Shown here: piece after piece, positions 35,288-44,089 of the stretch | Layout of the letters: the number at the start of each line of letters is the position of its first letter | How positions within the stretch are numbered: position 1 is the first letter of the stretch | Assembly (NCBI GenBank): GCA_038230255.1 | Contig: JBBRNP010000001.1 | Location: 248,001-312,000 of the forward strand | DNA length: 64,000 bases | Source of the DNA: AV40 sp038230255 | GTDB taxonomy: Bacteria; Verrucomicrobiota; Verrucomicrobiia; Chthoniobacterales; UBA10450 | Reading direction: 5' to 3' | Made by a program: the position numbers and the translations under genes | The notes under the pieces: generated by a model | What the model was told of the DNA's origin: nothing | The model's input: only the letters and a program-made list of their open reading frames with translations | Databases searched by the model: none

Positions 35288-36058
35288 TCACTGCGAGCTG
35301 GCAAGCGCGGCGCACAAATAGCGAATCTCGTCGTCGATGTCCGCTGAATTTGCCACGGTTTGCGCGACTTCGTCCCGCAAAAGGCTTCGATAACGAACCC
35401 GCAGCTGATGGAGCACGCGTTTGATTACTGTCTCAGGCACGCCTAACGATACCGAGAGCGCTGAGTACGAAATCTCTACCCGCTCCAGGCTCAGATATTT
35501 GCTCAAAGCGGTGAACATTCGCAACCGGCCGCGGCTTTCACATTCCTCGGCCAATCGCCGCAGTGCTTGTTCGACCACGGTTGCGGCCCAGCGCACATCG
35601 AAGATTCGCTCCGCCGGACAGCTTTTTAGTTCTTGTCCGTAGATCGACAACTGCGATGGCGCCTCTGCCATCCATTCGTCCCAGGCCACAAACTGCATTC
35701 GACCGCCCCGCTTTTGCCGTCGGGCCAGGTGCTGTTTGTCATTCAAAAAATTCTCCACCGCTGTTCGCAGGAGTGAGCGAAAACGGCCGCGCGCCGGATC
35801 GGCCAACGAAAGCAGGTTCCCTTTAAGTAACATGACAAAAAAATCCTGCGTTAAATCCTGGGCGTCGGTGACGGAATGGCCACGTCGACAGATCAATGCA
35901 AAAACCGGTCGCCAATAAACGCGGCAGAGCTCGGTCAATGCTCGCTGGGCTGCATCCTGCGGCGCGCCCGTTTGCGCGCAGGAAAGGACCACGCTCCAGC
36001 GGGTGGTCTGAAACCGGTTCGAGTTGAGCGTATCGCTGCCTGCCGGTTCCGTGTTCAA
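35288..36058 (-). CDS. ECF-type RNA polymerase sigma factor
   Basis: 256 residues. Sigma region 2 is seen in ALTELCRVYWRPVFALICRR and DAQDLTQDFFVMLL, region 4 in the C-terminal third (YSALSVSLGVPETVIKRVLH). The opening RFQTTRWSVVLSCAQT is characteristic of the large ECF group found beside Pkn2 kinases in Planctomycetes and Verrucomicrobia. It is followed after 9 bases by the kinase gene on the same strand, so kinase-controlled sigma activity is a reasonable inference. No anti-sigma factor is adjacent. Confidence 0.88.
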   Translation of the reverse strand: MNTEPAGSDTLNSNRFQTTRWSVVLSCAQTGAPQDAAQRALTELCRVYWRPVFALICRRGHSVTDAQDLTQDFFVMLLKGNLLSLADPARGRFRSLLRTAVENFLNDKQHLARRQKRGGRMQFVAWDEWMAEAPSQLSIYGQELKSCPAERIFDVRWAATVVEQALRRLAEECESRGRLRMFTALSKYLSLERVEISYSALSVSLGVPETVIKRVLHQLRVRYRSLLRDEVAQTVANSADIDDEIRYLCAALASSQ

Positions 36059-36260
36059 GGGGCGACATGATGGAATCTTGGACCGCTCTGAACAAGCCCA
36101 AACCCTGCGGGCTCCGGCAGAGCGGATGGCGTTTCATTCTGGGGCAGGTCTCGCTTCCACTGGGCATTACGAGATTTGCCGGTGGAAGTTTCCGAAAAAC
36201 TTATCAAAATCGGAGTTCTCGATTAAAAAGTATTCGCCTGGATGTTATGACTTCAAAGAA

Positions 36261-36632
36261 ATGAGCGTTAACGCGGAGCAGCAAATTCATATCGAGCAGC
36301 TGAAAGTCCTTGCGCGGGTGGGTGTTCCGCGAGCCGAACGAGCTAAGCGGCAGCGCCTTGTACTTAATATAACCCTCTGGCCGAAACGTGACCTTAGATC
36401 CATTCAAGACCAGATCGTGCAAACGGTGGACTATTCTGCCGTCTGTCAGGCGGCGAAAAAGTTTCTCTCCGGGCGGGCGCCCAAACTTATTGAAACGTTG
36501 GCTAACGATTTGGCGTCCCACCTTCTGAGTAAATTTCGCATCCGCAAAGTCAGCGTCGAGATCCGGAAGTTCGTTTTGAAGGACGCAGCCTACGCTGCGG
36601 TAACCGTCGCTCGGTCCTCATCGGTCGATTGA
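36261..36632 (+). CDS. folB: dihydroneopterin aldolase
   Basis: 123 residues from the ATG at 36261; the open frame extends further upstream but without similarity. FolB cleaves dihydroneopterin in folate synthesis. Typical elements: HIEQLKVLARVGVPRAER (opening strand with the conserved Glu nearby), RLVLNITLWP, TVDYSAVCQAA, LIETLANDLASHLL, and VSVEIRKF with the catalytic Lys region. The upstream 202 bases to the divergent ECF gene hold no gene. Other folate genes are not adjacent. Confidence 0.85.
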   Translation: MSVNAEQQIHIEQLKVLARVGVPRAERAKRQRLVLNITLWPKRDLRSIQDQIVQTVDYSAVCQAAKKFLSGRAPKLIETLANDLASHLLSKFRIRKVSVEIRKFVLKDAAYAAVTVARSSSVD

Positions 36633-36733
36633 ATAACGACCGGGAGCTTCGATTTGCACCGACTGCCTCACGAACTCCCGAGCCCATTTTTTGGCTTGTC
36701 ATTTACCCCTCGGTAGGTCAAACCGGCACTCCT

Positions 36734-37126
36734 ATGAGAACTTCTACCGCATTCAAACTTTTGGTGGTCTTGGTGGTCGGATTGATTTCAATCATCGCCT
36801 TTCAGGCTTTTGCGAAGAAACCGGGCACCATTTCGGGCGCGCCGGTCAAGCGCCAGTGGGCCAAAGCAAAGCAACTTAAGAAGGTGGACGTGGCTGCGTT
36901 TAAGAAGCTCTTGGATGACAATGAAGCAATTTATTGCCTGACCGTGCAAAAGGATGCTACCGACCAGGGAACGAAACTGGACAATGGGGGATGTGCTACC
37001 ACGAGCAGCTCGTCAGTTGATGATGCCACGAGAGAGATCATCCTCGTTGGTGGCATCAATGTGACGCAGGCGGCTGGATTTAACACACCGGAGCAGGCCG
37101 CAGCAGTAGACGCGGCGTTCCAATGA
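36734..37126 (+). CDS. small secreted protein with a Cys pair
   Basis: 130 residues from the ATG at 36734, giving a signal sequence (LLVVLVVGLISIIAFQAFA). The mature part has two cysteines 22 apart (AIYCLTVQKD and NGGCATTSSSS), which could form a disulfide. It ends in an Ala-rich helix (GFNTPEQAAAVDAAFQ). No domain recognised. It is the first of three same-strand genes with the HTTM protein and its partner, which makes it a candidate substrate of that pair. Confidence 0.6.
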   Translation: MRTSTAFKLLVVLVVGLISIIAFQAFAKKPGTISGAPVKRQWAKAKQLKKVDVAAFKKLLDDNEAIYCLTVQKDATDQGTKLDNGGCATTSSSSVDDATREIILVGGINVTQAAGFNTPEQAAAVDAAFQ

Positions 37127-37171
37127 TACAAAGCGGGTAGGCTTAGCTCGAGTCGTTCTCAGTCCAAGAAT

Positions 37172-37783
37172 TTGCGCCGCAAGAGCTTTTATCTGGCGTT
37201 CTTTGCGGCGCATTTCTTTTTGGTCGGTGCTGTTTCGTGCCGCGAGTTCTTCTGGTATCTCTCCCACAGTCCGACAATTCTCCCGCGGAGTCTTAATTCC
37301 TACTCGAAGCGGGCCGAAGATTTTGGCTCGAGCATTCTTCTGCAAAATCCCGGTGCACCGAGGATGCTTCGAGAAAGCGTAACCACCTACGTCCATCTCG
37401 CCGGCATTGAAACGGGCTACGGCTTTTTCGCGCCGAATGTGCCAGGAACGTGCAAACTCGTTTTCGAACTGCATTATCCCGACGGGCGAACGGAATCACA
37501 GCTTCCGGCGGTAAGCTCTCATGCGAGCGGCCTGCGCGTGGCTACATTGTTGGATAAAATCGGTCGTCCGCAGTACGACTCGCTGCGAGAAGTAATCATC
37601 AAGATGCTGGCCTCGGCAGTGTGGCGAGAGCATTCAGATGCGACGATGATTCGTGCTGTTTTTGGTGTTGTCATGCTGCCCACTGCGGAGGAGTTCGGGC
37701 TCGGGGTTCGCGAGTCGAGTGAGTATTTGTATTCCTACGATTTTGCTTTTCAACCTGCTGCACCAAAACAGCCAAATCCTTGA
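37172..37783 (+). CDS. HTTM-associated membrane-anchored protein
   Basis: 203 residues from a TTG start. One N-terminal helix (LAFFAAHFFLVGAVSC) and a soluble part containing GIETGYGFFAPNVPGTCKL. A Phe-Ala-Pro-Asn motif of this kind is often seen in proteins encoded beside HTTM/SdpB-like genes. Stop TGA overlaps the TTG start of the HTTM gene (TTGA), so the two are coupled. Specific function unknown. Confidence 0.6.
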   Translation: MRRKSFYLAFFAAHFFLVGAVSCREFFWYLSHSPTILPRSLNSYSKRAEDFGSSILLQNPGAPRMLRESVTTYVHLAGIETGYGFFAPNVPGTCKLVFELHYPDGRTESQLPAVSSHASGLRVATLLDKIGRPQYDSLREVIIKMLASAVWREHSDATMIRAVFGVVMLPTAEEFGLGVRESSEYLYSYDFAFQPAAPKQPNP

Positions 37784-38739
37784 GACGAATCGAATTCTGG
37801 AAGCAACGTCTCATTGGATTTTTATTCCCTTCCGAATCCGATAACTGGCTCGCGCTTTTAAGATTCGGGCTGGGATTGCAGGTGGTCCTTTATTGTTTGT
37901 CGATACGGACAGATTGGACCTATTTGCTGACCGGAAACGGAGGATTAATCAGTCGGAATCTTTCCGAAACAATACTTGCGCTGGAAAGCCCGCTGATACC
38001 GCGCCTGGGTTGGATCGTCGCGCTGGGCGGCCATCTCGGCTTGGGCGAAGGGACTGTTCTTTCCATTGTCTGGTACTCTCTTGTTACGGCTAGTTCCTTT
38101 TTGCTCTTAGGATTGTTTACCCGACCGGCCGCAATTGCGACATGGGCTCTTCATCTCGCGACGATAAAGAGCGCCGATCTTCTTTCCTACGGCATGGATA
38201 ATCTGACAACGATCGGCCTTTTTTACCTGATGCTATCGCCCCTTCCCGATCACCTCAGCTTAGATTGGCGATGGCGCAATTCGCGCCCGAAACATGGAGA
38301 CCTGCTCGGTTTTTGGCGCCGGGTCTTACAAGCACACATGTGTTTGGTCTACTTCTTCAGCGGAATTGCCAAATGCATCGGCCTGGGCTGGTGGAACGGG
38401 AGCAACCTTTGGCGCGCCCTCACTCGGCCGCCATTCGATCTTATTTCGGCAGAGACCCTCGTCCGATTTAAACATTTTTTGCCGATTGCCGGCGTAGCGG
38501 TTTGGTTATTGGAAATTGGTTATCCAATTTTTGTTTGGCAGCGTAGGCTTCGTCGCCCCTGGCTTATTGCCATTTTGCTCATGCACGCCGGCGTTGGCAT
38601 TACCATGGGTATGTATTTGTTTGCCTCCATTATGATCGTATTAAACCTGGCCGCATTTGGTCCCGGCATCCTCTGGCCTCAAGCGCAGGCGGCGGATAAG
38701 GGCGCTTTGCCCTCGGAATCACCGATGCCGCTCGCCTAA
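37780..38739 (+). CDS. HTTM domain (SdpB-like) integral membrane protein
   Basis: 319 residues, TTG start overlapping the upstream stop. Multiple helices with the HTTM pattern: LLRFGLGLQVVLYCL, LLLGLFTRPAAIATW, and CLVYFFSGIAKCIGLGWWNG with Lys198 in the position equivalent to the carboxylase lysine. It lacks the soluble C-terminal domain of the gamma-carboxylase homologue at 28.6 kb and is closer in size to SdpB, the membrane protein that helps mature the SdpC killing peptide in Bacillus. Substrate unknown; the small secreted gene two upstream is a candidate. Confidence 0.75.
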   Translation: MRRIEFWKQRLIGFLFPSESDNWLALLRFGLGLQVVLYCLSIRTDWTYLLTGNGGLISRNLSETILALESPLIPRLGWIVALGGHLGLGEGTVLSIVWYSLVTASSFLLLGLFTRPAAIATWALHLATIKSADLLSYGMDNLTTIGLFYLMLSPLPDHLSLDWRWRNSRPKHGDLLGFWRRVLQAHMCLVYFFSGIAKCIGLGWWNGSNLWRALTRPPFDLISAETLVRFKHFLPIAGVAVWLLEIGYPIFVWQRRLRRPWLIAILLMHAGVGITMGMYLFASIMIVLNLAAFGPGILWPQAQAADKGALPSESPMPLA

Positions 38740-38815
38740 CAATTAGACTCGACCGCGTCCGTCGATTTTGCGACGATACGGAATCCGCGTAAGAAGCGCT
38801 CCACTGTCGCGACCG

Positions 38816-41233
38816 ATGTCCGCTGAGTTACCGCCCGATCTAGAGCTTGAGATCGCGCACCTGTTATTAATCGACGTGTGCGGATATTCGAAATTACTGG
38901 TCAACGATCAGGTCGAGTCGCTTCAGCAGCTGAACCGCATTGTCCGTGGCACTGATTGTTTCCGCGCCGCTGAAGCGAAAGATAAACTGATCCGCTTGCC
39001 GACCGGCGACGGTATGGCGTTGCTGTTTTTTGAAAATCTCGAACAACCGGCGCGTTGTGCGTTGGACATCGCGCAAGCGCTCAAAAACCATCCGGAAATT
39101 CAAGTGCGGATGGGAATCCACAGCGGACCGATCAACCAGGTCCCGGACGTGAACGACCGCATCAATATTGCCGGAGCAGGCATTAACGTCGCGCAACGCG
39201 TGCTCGATTGCGGAGACGCCGGCCACATCCTTTTGTCCAAACATATCGCTGACGATTTGGGAGAATACCGGCACTGGCGGCCGTATTTGCAGGATCTGGG
39301 CGAGTGCGAAGTAAAACATGGCCTCAGATTACATCTCTTTAATCTTTGCAAAGAAGATCTCGGCAATCCGCAGCTGCCGGAAAAATTAAAGCGCCGAAAA
39401 CGTTGGAAGGAAACAGGACCAGTCCATCCGGTTGCATCATCGCGCTGGCCGCGTTGGGCGCCGATAGCCGCGCTGCTTCTCTCAGGCTGTGCGCTCGCGA
39501 TCAGCTTCACAATCTTTCTTCGCCATCGCGCGATGCGCAGTGAAACATTTAACAACTTCGCTGGCCCAATTCTCGACAAAAGCATCGCTGTCCTTCCGTT
39601 TGAAAATCTTAGTGACGACAAACAGAACGCTTACTTTGCCGATGGCGTTCAGGACGAAATCCTGACCAATCTCGCGAAAGTGGCCGATCTCAAAGTGATT
39701 AGCCGCACGTCGGTGATGCAGTACAAAAACATCATCCAGCGCAACCTCCGTGAAGTCGGCAAGACACTCGGAGTCGCTCACATTCTTGAAGGCGCGGTCC
39801 AACGCGCCGGCGGGAGGGTTCGCGTCAGCGCTCAGTTAATTGATGCTCGCACCGATGCGCACCTGTGGGGCGAAAGTTACGACCGCGACATTGCGGACGT
39901 ATTCGCGATCGAGAACGAGCTGGCCGAACAAATCGTCGCGCAGCTCAAATCAAGACTCTCCCCGCAGGAAAAAGCGGCCATTGAACAAAAACCCACAAGC
40001 GATCTCGCTGCCTACGATCTTTATCTGCGCGGACGGGATCTCATTGATCGCGCTGTATTCAGTTCTGGCAAAGAACTCTTCGAAGCCATCGGCTTGCTCC
40101 AACAGGCGGTTAAACGCGATCCATCTTTTGCTCTCGCATATTACCAACTCGCGCACGCAGACGATCAGTTGTATGTCCGCGCAATTGATCACACGGCTGA
40201 GCGTTTAAAATTGGCCGAAGCCGCGATTGAATCGCTTCGTCGTCTCCAACCCGATTCGGGCGAGGCGCATCTGGCGCTGGCGAAACATTTTTACTGGGGC
40301 TATCTCGATTACGACAAAGCGCGGAATGAACTCGCGGCCGCGCGGCGCGGCTTGCCGAACGACCCAGTCGTGTTCCTGCTGACGGCTTACATCGATCGAC
40401 GACAAGGGCGTTGGGACGACTCACTTAAGAATATGCAGCAGGCTCTCTCGCTCGATCCTCGCGGACCGCAAACGCCATTCATGCTCGAACAGATTTCGAG
40501 GACCTATGAGCTCCTACGCCGTTATGCCGATATGGCCGCCGCTTTGGATCGCGCTCTTGCTCTGGTTCCAAATAATCCAACTCTTCGGCTCAACCGAGCC
40601 AGAGTTGATCTGAGCTCGCGCGGCGACATTCAACCGTTCAAGACCACGTTGCGTTCTCTTCTTGGCGACAAGCCCCAGGCCGCGGATTTTGCTCCCCAAT
40701 GGTTCGAGGTTGCCGAATATGAACGCAACTGGGACGAAGCCACCCGTGCACTCAGCGCAATGGCACCAGACGGATGTCGCGACGAAGCATTCCCGTTCCC
40801 GCTCGGTTGGTGCGAAGGTGCGGTTGCTCGTTTCCGAGGCGATGATGAAAGTACGCGCCCTCCATTTACCGCCGCACGCGCTGAAGTTGAAAAAATAGTT
40901 CAGGAGCAACGCGACAATGCGCCCGCGCTTTGCGTGCTAGCTGTAATCGACGCCGCTCTCGGAAATAAAAAAGCGGCAAATCGCGAAGCTAAGCGAGCAG
41001 CGGAGCTTCTTCCGCTAACAAAAGATTCGGTCGATGGAGCAAGAGTCATCAAATATTTGGCGCTCACCTATGCCTTGAACGGGAAAAAGGACGCTGCTCT
41101 CACGGAGCTCGCTACCGCTGCCAAAGTTCCCGGCTACCTCAGTTACGGTGAGCTGCGGTTGGATCCCATCTGGGACCCGCTCCGCGGCGATCCGCGCTTT
41201 GACAAGATCATCGCCTCGCTCGCGCCGAAATAA
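38816..41233 (+). CDS. class III nucleotidyl cyclase with FlgO-like and TPR domains
   Basis: 805 residues from the ATG at 38816 (a TTG at 38768 is in frame). The N-terminal cyclase domain keeps both metal aspartates (LLLIDVCGYSKLL and LPTGDGMALLFF) and the transition-state Asn/Arg pair (INVAQRVLD), so it may be active. One membrane helix (about 225-245), then a FlgO-like region (KSIAVLPFENLSDD, YFADGVQDEILTNLAKV) and TPR repeats to the end. Layout parallels the kinase at 32.5-35.3 kb with the catalytic head swapped. Probably a stand-alone signalling protein. Confidence 0.88.
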   Translation: MSAELPPDLELEIAHLLLIDVCGYSKLLVNDQVESLQQLNRIVRGTDCFRAAEAKDKLIRLPTGDGMALLFFENLEQPARCALDIAQALKNHPEIQVRMGIHSGPINQVPDVNDRINIAGAGINVAQRVLDCGDAGHILLSKHIADDLGEYRHWRPYLQDLGECEVKHGLRLHLFNLCKEDLGNPQLPEKLKRRKRWKETGPVHPVASSRWPRWAPIAALLLSGCALAISFTIFLRHRAMRSETFNNFAGPILDKSIAVLPFENLSDDKQNAYFADGVQDEILTNLAKVADLKVISRTSVMQYKNIIQRNLREVGKTLGVAHILEGAVQRAGGRVRVSAQLIDARTDAHLWGESYDRDIADVFAIENELAEQIVAQLKSRLSPQEKAAIEQKPTSDLAAYDLYLRGRDLIDRAVFSSGKELFEAIGLLQQAVKRDPSFALAYYQLAHADDQLYVRAIDHTAERLKLAEAAIESLRRLQPDSGEAHLALAKHFYWGYLDYDKARNELAAARRGLPNDPVVFLLTAYIDRRQGRWDDSLKNMQQALSLDPRGPQTPFMLEQISRTYELLRRYADMAAALDRALALVPNNPTLRLNRARVDLSSRGDIQPFKTTLRSLLGDKPQAADFAPQWFEVAEYERNWDEATRALSAMAPDGCRDEAFPFPLGWCEGAVARFRGDDESTRPPFTAARAEVEKIVQEQRDNAPALCVLAVIDAALGNKKAANREAKRAAELLPLTKDSVDGARVIKYLALTYALNGKKDAALTELATAAKVPGYLSYGELRLDPIWDPLRGDPRFDKIIASLAPK

Positions 41234-41285
41234 CTAGCGGTAACTTAGCCCGCGTGACACGTTCGCAGCGTTCCGCTGGTTAATC

Positions 41286-42650
41286 ATGCGAAAAGGAAGA
41301 TTTAATAAGTCGGTCGCCGAAGTTGCGCAGCGTTACAGCGAATCCGTATCTTTCGACTACCGACTTCATCGGCACGATATTGCTGGCTCGATTGCTCATG
41401 CGGCCGCGCTGGCCAAAGCGGGAATCATCTCCGCGGCGGAACAGAAAAAAATCGAAGCTGGCCTCCGCGAGATTGAGAAGGAGATCGAGTCCGGAAAATT
41501 TCAGTGGAACAAAGCGCGCGAGGACGTGCATATGAATATCGAGAGCGCGCTCACCAAAAGAATCGGTGAAGCCGGCGCGAAGCTGCACACCGCGCGGAGC
41601 CGTAACGATCAGATTGCGCTCGATGTTCGGCTTTATGTGAAAGAGCAAATCGGTGAGACGTCGGCGCTGCTCAAGAAATTCCAAAATGCCTTTCTCGATC
41701 TCGCTAATCGACATCTCGATCTGGTCATGCCGGGATATACGCATTTGCAACGCGCCCAACCGATTTACTTGGCGCACTACTTGTTAGGCCAAATCGAAGC
41801 GTTCGCGCGTGATGCCGAGCGTCTGCGGGGTTGTCTGGAAAGAACCGATGTTCTTCCGCTCGGCTCCGGTGCGCTCGCCGGTTCCACCATCGTTCTTGAT
41901 CGCGAATTGATTGCCCGCCAGCTCGGATTTGCCCGCGTCAGCCAAAACAGCCTCGATGCCGTGAGCGATCGCGACTTTGTCTGCGAATTCCTTTTCTGTC
42001 TCGCGATGATTGGAATGCATCTCTCCCGGGTGAGCGAAGATTTGATCATCTGGAGCACGAGCGAATTCGGCTTCGTTGAGTTCAGCGACGCTTTCTCCAC
42101 CGGATCGAGCTTGATGCCGCAGAAGAAAAATCCCGACATGGCCGAGCTCACGCGCGGGAAAACCGGACGGCTTTATGGAAATCTGATGTCGATCCTAACG
42201 ACCTTGAAAGCGCTGCCCTCGTCTTACAATCGCGATCTCCAGGAAGACAAAGAAGCGCTCTTCGATTCTGTCGACACCGTCTCCAGTGCGCTCGAATTGT
42301 TTTCGGCAATGCTGCCCGAATTGAAAATTAGCCGCGAGCGAATGGAAGCCGCGGCAAGCGATCCGAATCTTCTCGCGACCGACCTGGCCGAATATCTGGT
42401 TAAGAAAGGAACGCCATTTCGTGAGGCGCACGAAATTGTCGGCAAGCTTGTCGCCGGCGCGATCGCGAAGGGAAAGAAACTGAGCGCGCTTCCGCTGGCT
42501 GAAATGAAAAAGGGTTCACCGCTGTTCAGTCATGATGTTGCAGAAGTTTTCGAAATCCGACGCTCGCTCGGGAAGCGTCGCGGCGTCGGGGCGCCATCGC
42601 CCGAAAACGTCGCGAACCAGATTAAACGCTGGCGCAAACAACTGCAGTAG
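41286..42650 (+). CDS. argH: argininosuccinate lyase
   Basis: Last step of arginine synthesis, splitting argininosuccinate to arginine and fumarate. 454 residues, family length. The fumarase/aspartase superfamily signature GSSLMPQKKNPD is intact, and other family segments are present: ARSRNDQIALDVRLYVKEQI, PGYTHLQRAQPI (with the catalytic His), and RDFVCEFLFCLAM. The protein begins MRKGRFNKSVAE in place of the common Trp-Gly-Gly-Arg-Phe. The NUDIX gene follows after 36 bases. Confidence 0.96.
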   Translation: MRKGRFNKSVAEVAQRYSESVSFDYRLHRHDIAGSIAHAAALAKAGIISAAEQKKIEAGLREIEKEIESGKFQWNKAREDVHMNIESALTKRIGEAGAKLHTARSRNDQIALDVRLYVKEQIGETSALLKKFQNAFLDLANRHLDLVMPGYTHLQRAQPIYLAHYLLGQIEAFARDAERLRGCLERTDVLPLGSGALAGSTIVLDRELIARQLGFARVSQNSLDAVSDRDFVCEFLFCLAMIGMHLSRVSEDLIIWSTSEFGFVEFSDAFSTGSSLMPQKKNPDMAELTRGKTGRLYGNLMSILTTLKALPSSYNRDLQEDKEALFDSVDTVSSALELFSAMLPELKISRERMEAAASDPNLLATDLAEYLVKKGTPFREAHEIVGKLVAGAIAKGKKLSALPLAEMKKGSPLFSHDVAEVFEIRRSLGKRRGVGAPSPENVANQIKRWRKQLQ

Positions 42651-42686
42651 TTTGCCGCTAAGGAGTGCGACCGCTACAGTCCGGAC

Positions 42687-43295
42687 GTGAAACGGAGCAA
42701 ACTGGTACAGGATGACGACGGGTGGGAAACAATTTCGAGCGAGCAGCATTTCGCAAATGATCATTTAAAAGTAGTGACCGATAAAGTGCGCACGCCCACG
42801 CGCTCGGAACCGCGCGCATGGACAGTCGTCCATCGCAAAGCCGCAGTGATCGTCGCGCCGATGACGGCCGACGGAAAACTGCTCCTGATCCGCCAGGAGA
42901 GGGTTCCAATCCGGTCGGCGATCTGGGAAATGCCGGCGGGTCAGATCGACAACCACGAAGCGGACGAAAATAAAATTAAAGAAATCGCATTGAAGGAGCT
43001 GCGCGAAGAAACAGGCTACCAACTAGCGCCGGGCGGCGAATTAATGGAGCTGGGCCATTATTTTTCATCGCCCGGATTCACCGATGAATATGGTTACCTA
43101 TTTCTGGCGCGACCGGTGGAGCGTGGCCCGAGCGGCGACGAACAAGAGGAAACCGAATCGATTCTCGACTGCCGTGCGGTCAGCGTCCCGGAGATTCGTC
43201 GCATGATCGCTGATAACGAAATTCGCGACGCGAATACGATTGCAATCTGTGCCCGACTCGCTTCGCGCGGATTCATTTCGTTGGACGCGCACTGA
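42687..43295 (+). CDS. NUDIX hydrolase (ADP-ribose pyrophosphatase-like)
   Basis: 202 residues; GTG start. The NUDIX helix is recognisable as KELREETGY preceded by EMPAGQIDNHEADENK, with about four extra residues between the Gly and Glu parts compared with the standard G-x5-E-x7-REU box. N-terminal part (WTVVHRKAAVIVAPMTADGK) matches ADP-ribose/ADP-sugar hydrolases. It probably hydrolyses nucleoside diphosphate sugars. It ends 7 bases before tatC. Confidence 0.82.
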   Translation: MKRSKLVQDDDGWETISSEQHFANDHLKVVTDKVRTPTRSEPRAWTVVHRKAAVIVAPMTADGKLLLIRQERVPIRSAIWEMPAGQIDNHEADENKIKEIALKELREETGYQLAPGGELMELGHYFSSPGFTDEYGYLFLARPVERGPSGDEQEETESILDCRAVSVPEIRRMIADNEIRDANTIAICARLASRGFISLDAH

Positions 43296-43302
43296 TCCAG
43301 AC

Positions 43303-44085
43303 ATGGCCTTACGCGACGTCTTTAAATTTCGTGAATTGCCGGAAAGCGAAACGTCGAAACCGTTTCTCGAGCATCTGGAAGACCTGCGTTGGACGGTCGT
43401 GAAAATGGCGATCACCCTCGTCCTCGCGATGCTTGTTTGTTTCGCCTTTCGCTCGCAGCTGGTGCGGGTGATGCAGGCGCCGCTCCACGATATCGATCCA
43501 CAAGTCGGCGCGCTCAAAGCGCTCGGTATTACTGACTCGATCGTGATTTCGTTTCACCTCGCTTTTTACGCTGGAATCGTCGTCTCGTTTCCATTGCTGC
43601 TCTATTTTATTGCGCAATTTGTTCTTCCTGCGCTCACCGCGGTCGAGAAAAGATTTTTGTTTCCCGCCATCGTCGGCAGCTTCGGTCTTTTTCTGTTGGG
43701 CGTACTCGTTTGTTATTTCTGGCTGCTCCCGAAAACGATTCTTTTCTTTTTCCGCGATACTCAATCGCTCGGATGGACACCGACCTGGACGGTGCAGCAA
43801 TATTATTCGTTCGTGACGAAATTCGTCCTCGGTTTCGGGATGTCCTTTGAACTGCCGGTCGTTGTCCTCGCCCTCGTTTATTTCGGTCTAATTACCTACA
43901 AATTCATGGCCCGCACCCGTCCTTACGCCATCGTCTTGATCTTTGTGCTCGCTGCCATCATTGCCCCGACGCCCGATCTCTTGACTTTGGTCGCGATGGC
44001 GTTGCCGATGTCTTTGCTTTACGAAAGCTGCATCTGGGTCGCCTGGTTGATGGAACGCCGTCAATCACGCCAGAGCCTTAACTGA
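43303..44085 (+). CDS. tatC: Sec-independent protein translocase TatC
   Basis: Signal-peptide receptor of the twin-arginine pathway. 260 residues from the ATG at 43303; extra upstream codons lie within the NUDIX gene. Six membrane helices are visible. Conserved elements: KPFLEHLEDLRW near the N-terminus (Tat signal contact), FVLPALTAVEKRF in the second loop, and FGMSFELPVVV. No tatA/B is in the window. The haem peroxidase at 30.4 kb is a likely substrate. Confidence 0.93.
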   Translation: MALRDVFKFRELPESETSKPFLEHLEDLRWTVVKMAITLVLAMLVCFAFRSQLVRVMQAPLHDIDPQVGALKALGITDSIVISFHLAFYAGIVVSFPLLLYFIAQFVLPALTAVEKRFLFPAIVGSFGLFLLGVLVCYFWLLPKTILFFFRDTQSLGWTPTWTVQQYYSFVTKFVLGFGMSFELPVVVLALVYFGLITYKFMARTRPYAIVLIFVLAAIIAPTPDLLTLVAMALPMSLLYESCIWVAWLMERRQSRQSLN

Positions 44086-44089
44086 TCGC

